From: Kalmanozyma brasiliensis GHG001 | Taxonomy: Eukaryota; Basidiomycota; Ustilaginomycetes; Ustilaginales | Length of the DNA stretch: 64,000 bases | Assembly (NCBI RefSeq): GCF_000497045.1 | Contig: NW_015961991.1 | Coordinates: 583,741-647,740, forward strand | Direction: 5' to 3' | Shown: piece after piece, positions 62,681 to 64,000 of the stretch | How positions within the stretch are numbered: position 1 is the first letter of the stretch | Layout: each line of letters begins with the position of its first letter | Made by a program: the position numbers and the translations under genes | The notes under the pieces: generated by a model | The model's input: the letters and a program-made list of their open reading frames with translations, nothing else | Databases searched by the model: none | Told to the model about the DNA's origin: nothing

Positions 62681-64000
62681 GACGAAGATCGTGGGTGAGG
62701 GAGGTGTTGGGGGAACAGAATGGAGGAGGGAGATGGAAGTACGCACGGATGACTTCGCGAGCTTATGTTTCTTCGTCGTCGCTGCCATCTGCTCGGTCCG
62801 AGCATATGACACACCCTGCCATGCCTCGAATCGAAGCCCCGGTAACCTCCTCTAACGCCGAGGAGGTGAATCCCCGCACTCAAAAGGCTCCCCCACACCC
62901 TCGATATCCGTGCGTCGACCGGCGACTCAGAAAATCTCGCTTTGGAAGCCGGCAAAGACGCCGCTACAAGACCGTTGTACTCCGAAGGAAAATGAGTAAT
63001 TGGATTTTGGGTCTAACAAATCACTGATTCAATCTTCATACCTCAACAACCACTCCTTATAGTGCTGACATTGCACTCACTTGATGATCAATGCACTAAT
63101 ACAGCCTTGTCATTAATTGAATCACACACATATATTAGATTGCCTGAACAGACATTCAGATTGGATGCGCAAGAGGCAGCAAATGGCCGATACAGAAACA
63201 ATCAAGCACGCACAAGTCAACAACCATGCCAGCAGAGGCTGTGTGGCTGACCAGGCAATACAATCAAGTGCATACGGTGTGTGTGGAGCTGGAGCAACCA
63301 GCAGGAGGCGTCTGACAAGGCAGAACAATGCACCACCGTCTCACCGCCAGCTGTTGATCAAAAACACGCACCACGGCTGACGGGTGAATCAAAGTGACCC
63401 AACAGGCACCAACAGGCATGCAGACCGTGCAAACAGGTGTGTGGCAGCTCAGGAAGGATGTAGGTGGCCAGCTGGAAGCGTCTGCGGGTAGATACGGTGC
63501 CATCAGAGGTGTTGACAACGGCTACAACCACCAACACGGCAAACATGCAACTCAGACGGCAGCATCGACAAAGGCAAGCGACAGGCGTGCAGACCATGCA
63601 GGCATCAGCGTTACAGGTACAGTGAGCAGTACATACCATGCTGGAAGCGTTTGCAGGTGGAGAACGCACCATTGTAGGTGTCGACGTCAATTCTGAGACT
63701 CGACAAAGGAAAACGCAAGTGCTCCAATCTTGTCCCAGGGCCGCTTCCAGGCTATGGCAAGCATGCAGCATGCATTCTAGCACACAGGACAACGTAGTAC
63801 ACTAGCCCTAGGCTGGGGGGCGACGGCAGCGGACGACAAACAAATCCGTTGCTTTTTCCCCTGCCAAATGGCAGACCCTCCATTTGTCTGTTGGTCCAAC
63901 GGACACGCCATTTTACACTGCTCCAGTGCAGCGACGGACAACGCCAGATTTTGGCAGGAGCAATGGACAGCAAGCGGCGGACGCGTCAAAATTGCCAGGA
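62681..64000. other. Right-end non-coding region with repeats
   Basis: About 1.3 kb. The first 300 bases are the aldolase promoter. Around 63000-63170 is AT-rich. From about 63240 to 63690 is a diverged tandem repeat. From there to the edge nothing is recognised; it could be part of a mobile element or subtelomere, but this is not shown. Confidence 0.5.
63244..63690. repeat. Diverged ~169-bp tandem repeat, at least two clear copies
   Basis: Two matched pairs have the same offset: CAGGCATGCAGACCGTGC at 63413 against CAGGCGTGCAGACCATGC at 63582, and GCTGGAAGCGTCTGCGGGT at 63471 against GCTGGAAGCGTTTGCAGGT at 63640; both are 169 apart. A third, weaker copy is seen at 63301 (GCAGGAGGCGTCTG), 170 before the second. 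Differences are largely C/T or G/A changes. No open frame fits it. Confidence 0.65.

Noticed and set aside
1..64000. CRISPR array, rRNA, tRNA or intact transposon
   Set aside because: No regularly spaced short repeats, no A/B-box pair or rRNA-like sequence, and no transposase or reverse transcriptase motif were found by reading; this is not a computed search.

Overview
The window reads as nuclear DNA of a fungus. The protein families (fungal Zn2Cys6 regulator, OPT peptide transporters, fungal MFS sugar transporters, RAI1, UBC6, GNA1) and short GT-AG introns (about 70-150 bp, donors mostly GTAAGT) show this. Sparse introns, GC-rich coding sequence, compact genes with long gaps and CACCATG-like start contexts suggest a basidiomycete of smut type (Ustilaginomycetes). 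That placement is inference, because nothing in the window names a species. I support 24 protein genes, one cut by the left edge and eight with introns I could place by eye. I saw no rRNA, tRNA, CRISPR array or intact transposon. Several genes need an ATG downstream of the longest open frame, because those frames begin at GTG or TTG.

Layout. 0-15.5 kb: a partial MFS monocarboxylate-type transporter, a zinc alcohol dehydrogenase, a very large DUF1308-LCCL fusion protein, a small membrane protein, a secreted FAD oligosaccharide-oxidase-like enzyme, an Hva1/TUDOR-like protein and an Asp/Glu/hydantoin racemase. 16-23 kb: a maltose-type transporter and a GH13 alpha-glucosidase, divergent across a 3.3-kb gap. 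23-34 kb: a glutamine-synthetase-like ligase and an aldehyde dehydrogenase (divergent), a short-chain dehydrogenase, and two tandem oligopeptide transporters. 36-48 kb: ELO elongase, peroxisomal-type alpha-methylacyl-CoA racemase, Gfo/Idh/MocA oxidoreductase, a Zn2Cys6 regulator and a second sugar transporter. With the two OPTs these form an unbroken run of seven minus-strand genes. 49-62.8 kb: mostly housekeeping: GNA1, RAI1/DXO, UBC6, a SLY41-like transporter, a GPI-type surface protein, an MBOAT-like acyltransferase, a two-domain ABC ATPase and a class II aldolase. 62.8-64 kb: no gene seen, but a diverged ~169-bp tandem repeat.

How the genes may work together (inference). The transporter and alpha-glucosidase look like an uptake-and-hydrolysis pair for maltose or related glucosides. 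The gamma-glutamyl ligase-like protein, aldehyde dehydrogenase, SDR and two peptide transporters look like a nitrogen or amine/peptide scavenging block. The MocA enzyme, Zn2Cys6 factor and second sugar transporter could be an inducible sugar-use block. The oddest features are the DUF1308-LCCL fusion, the ABC protein whose first nucleotide-binding half lacks a P-loop, and a single CTAG that gives stop codons to two converging genes.
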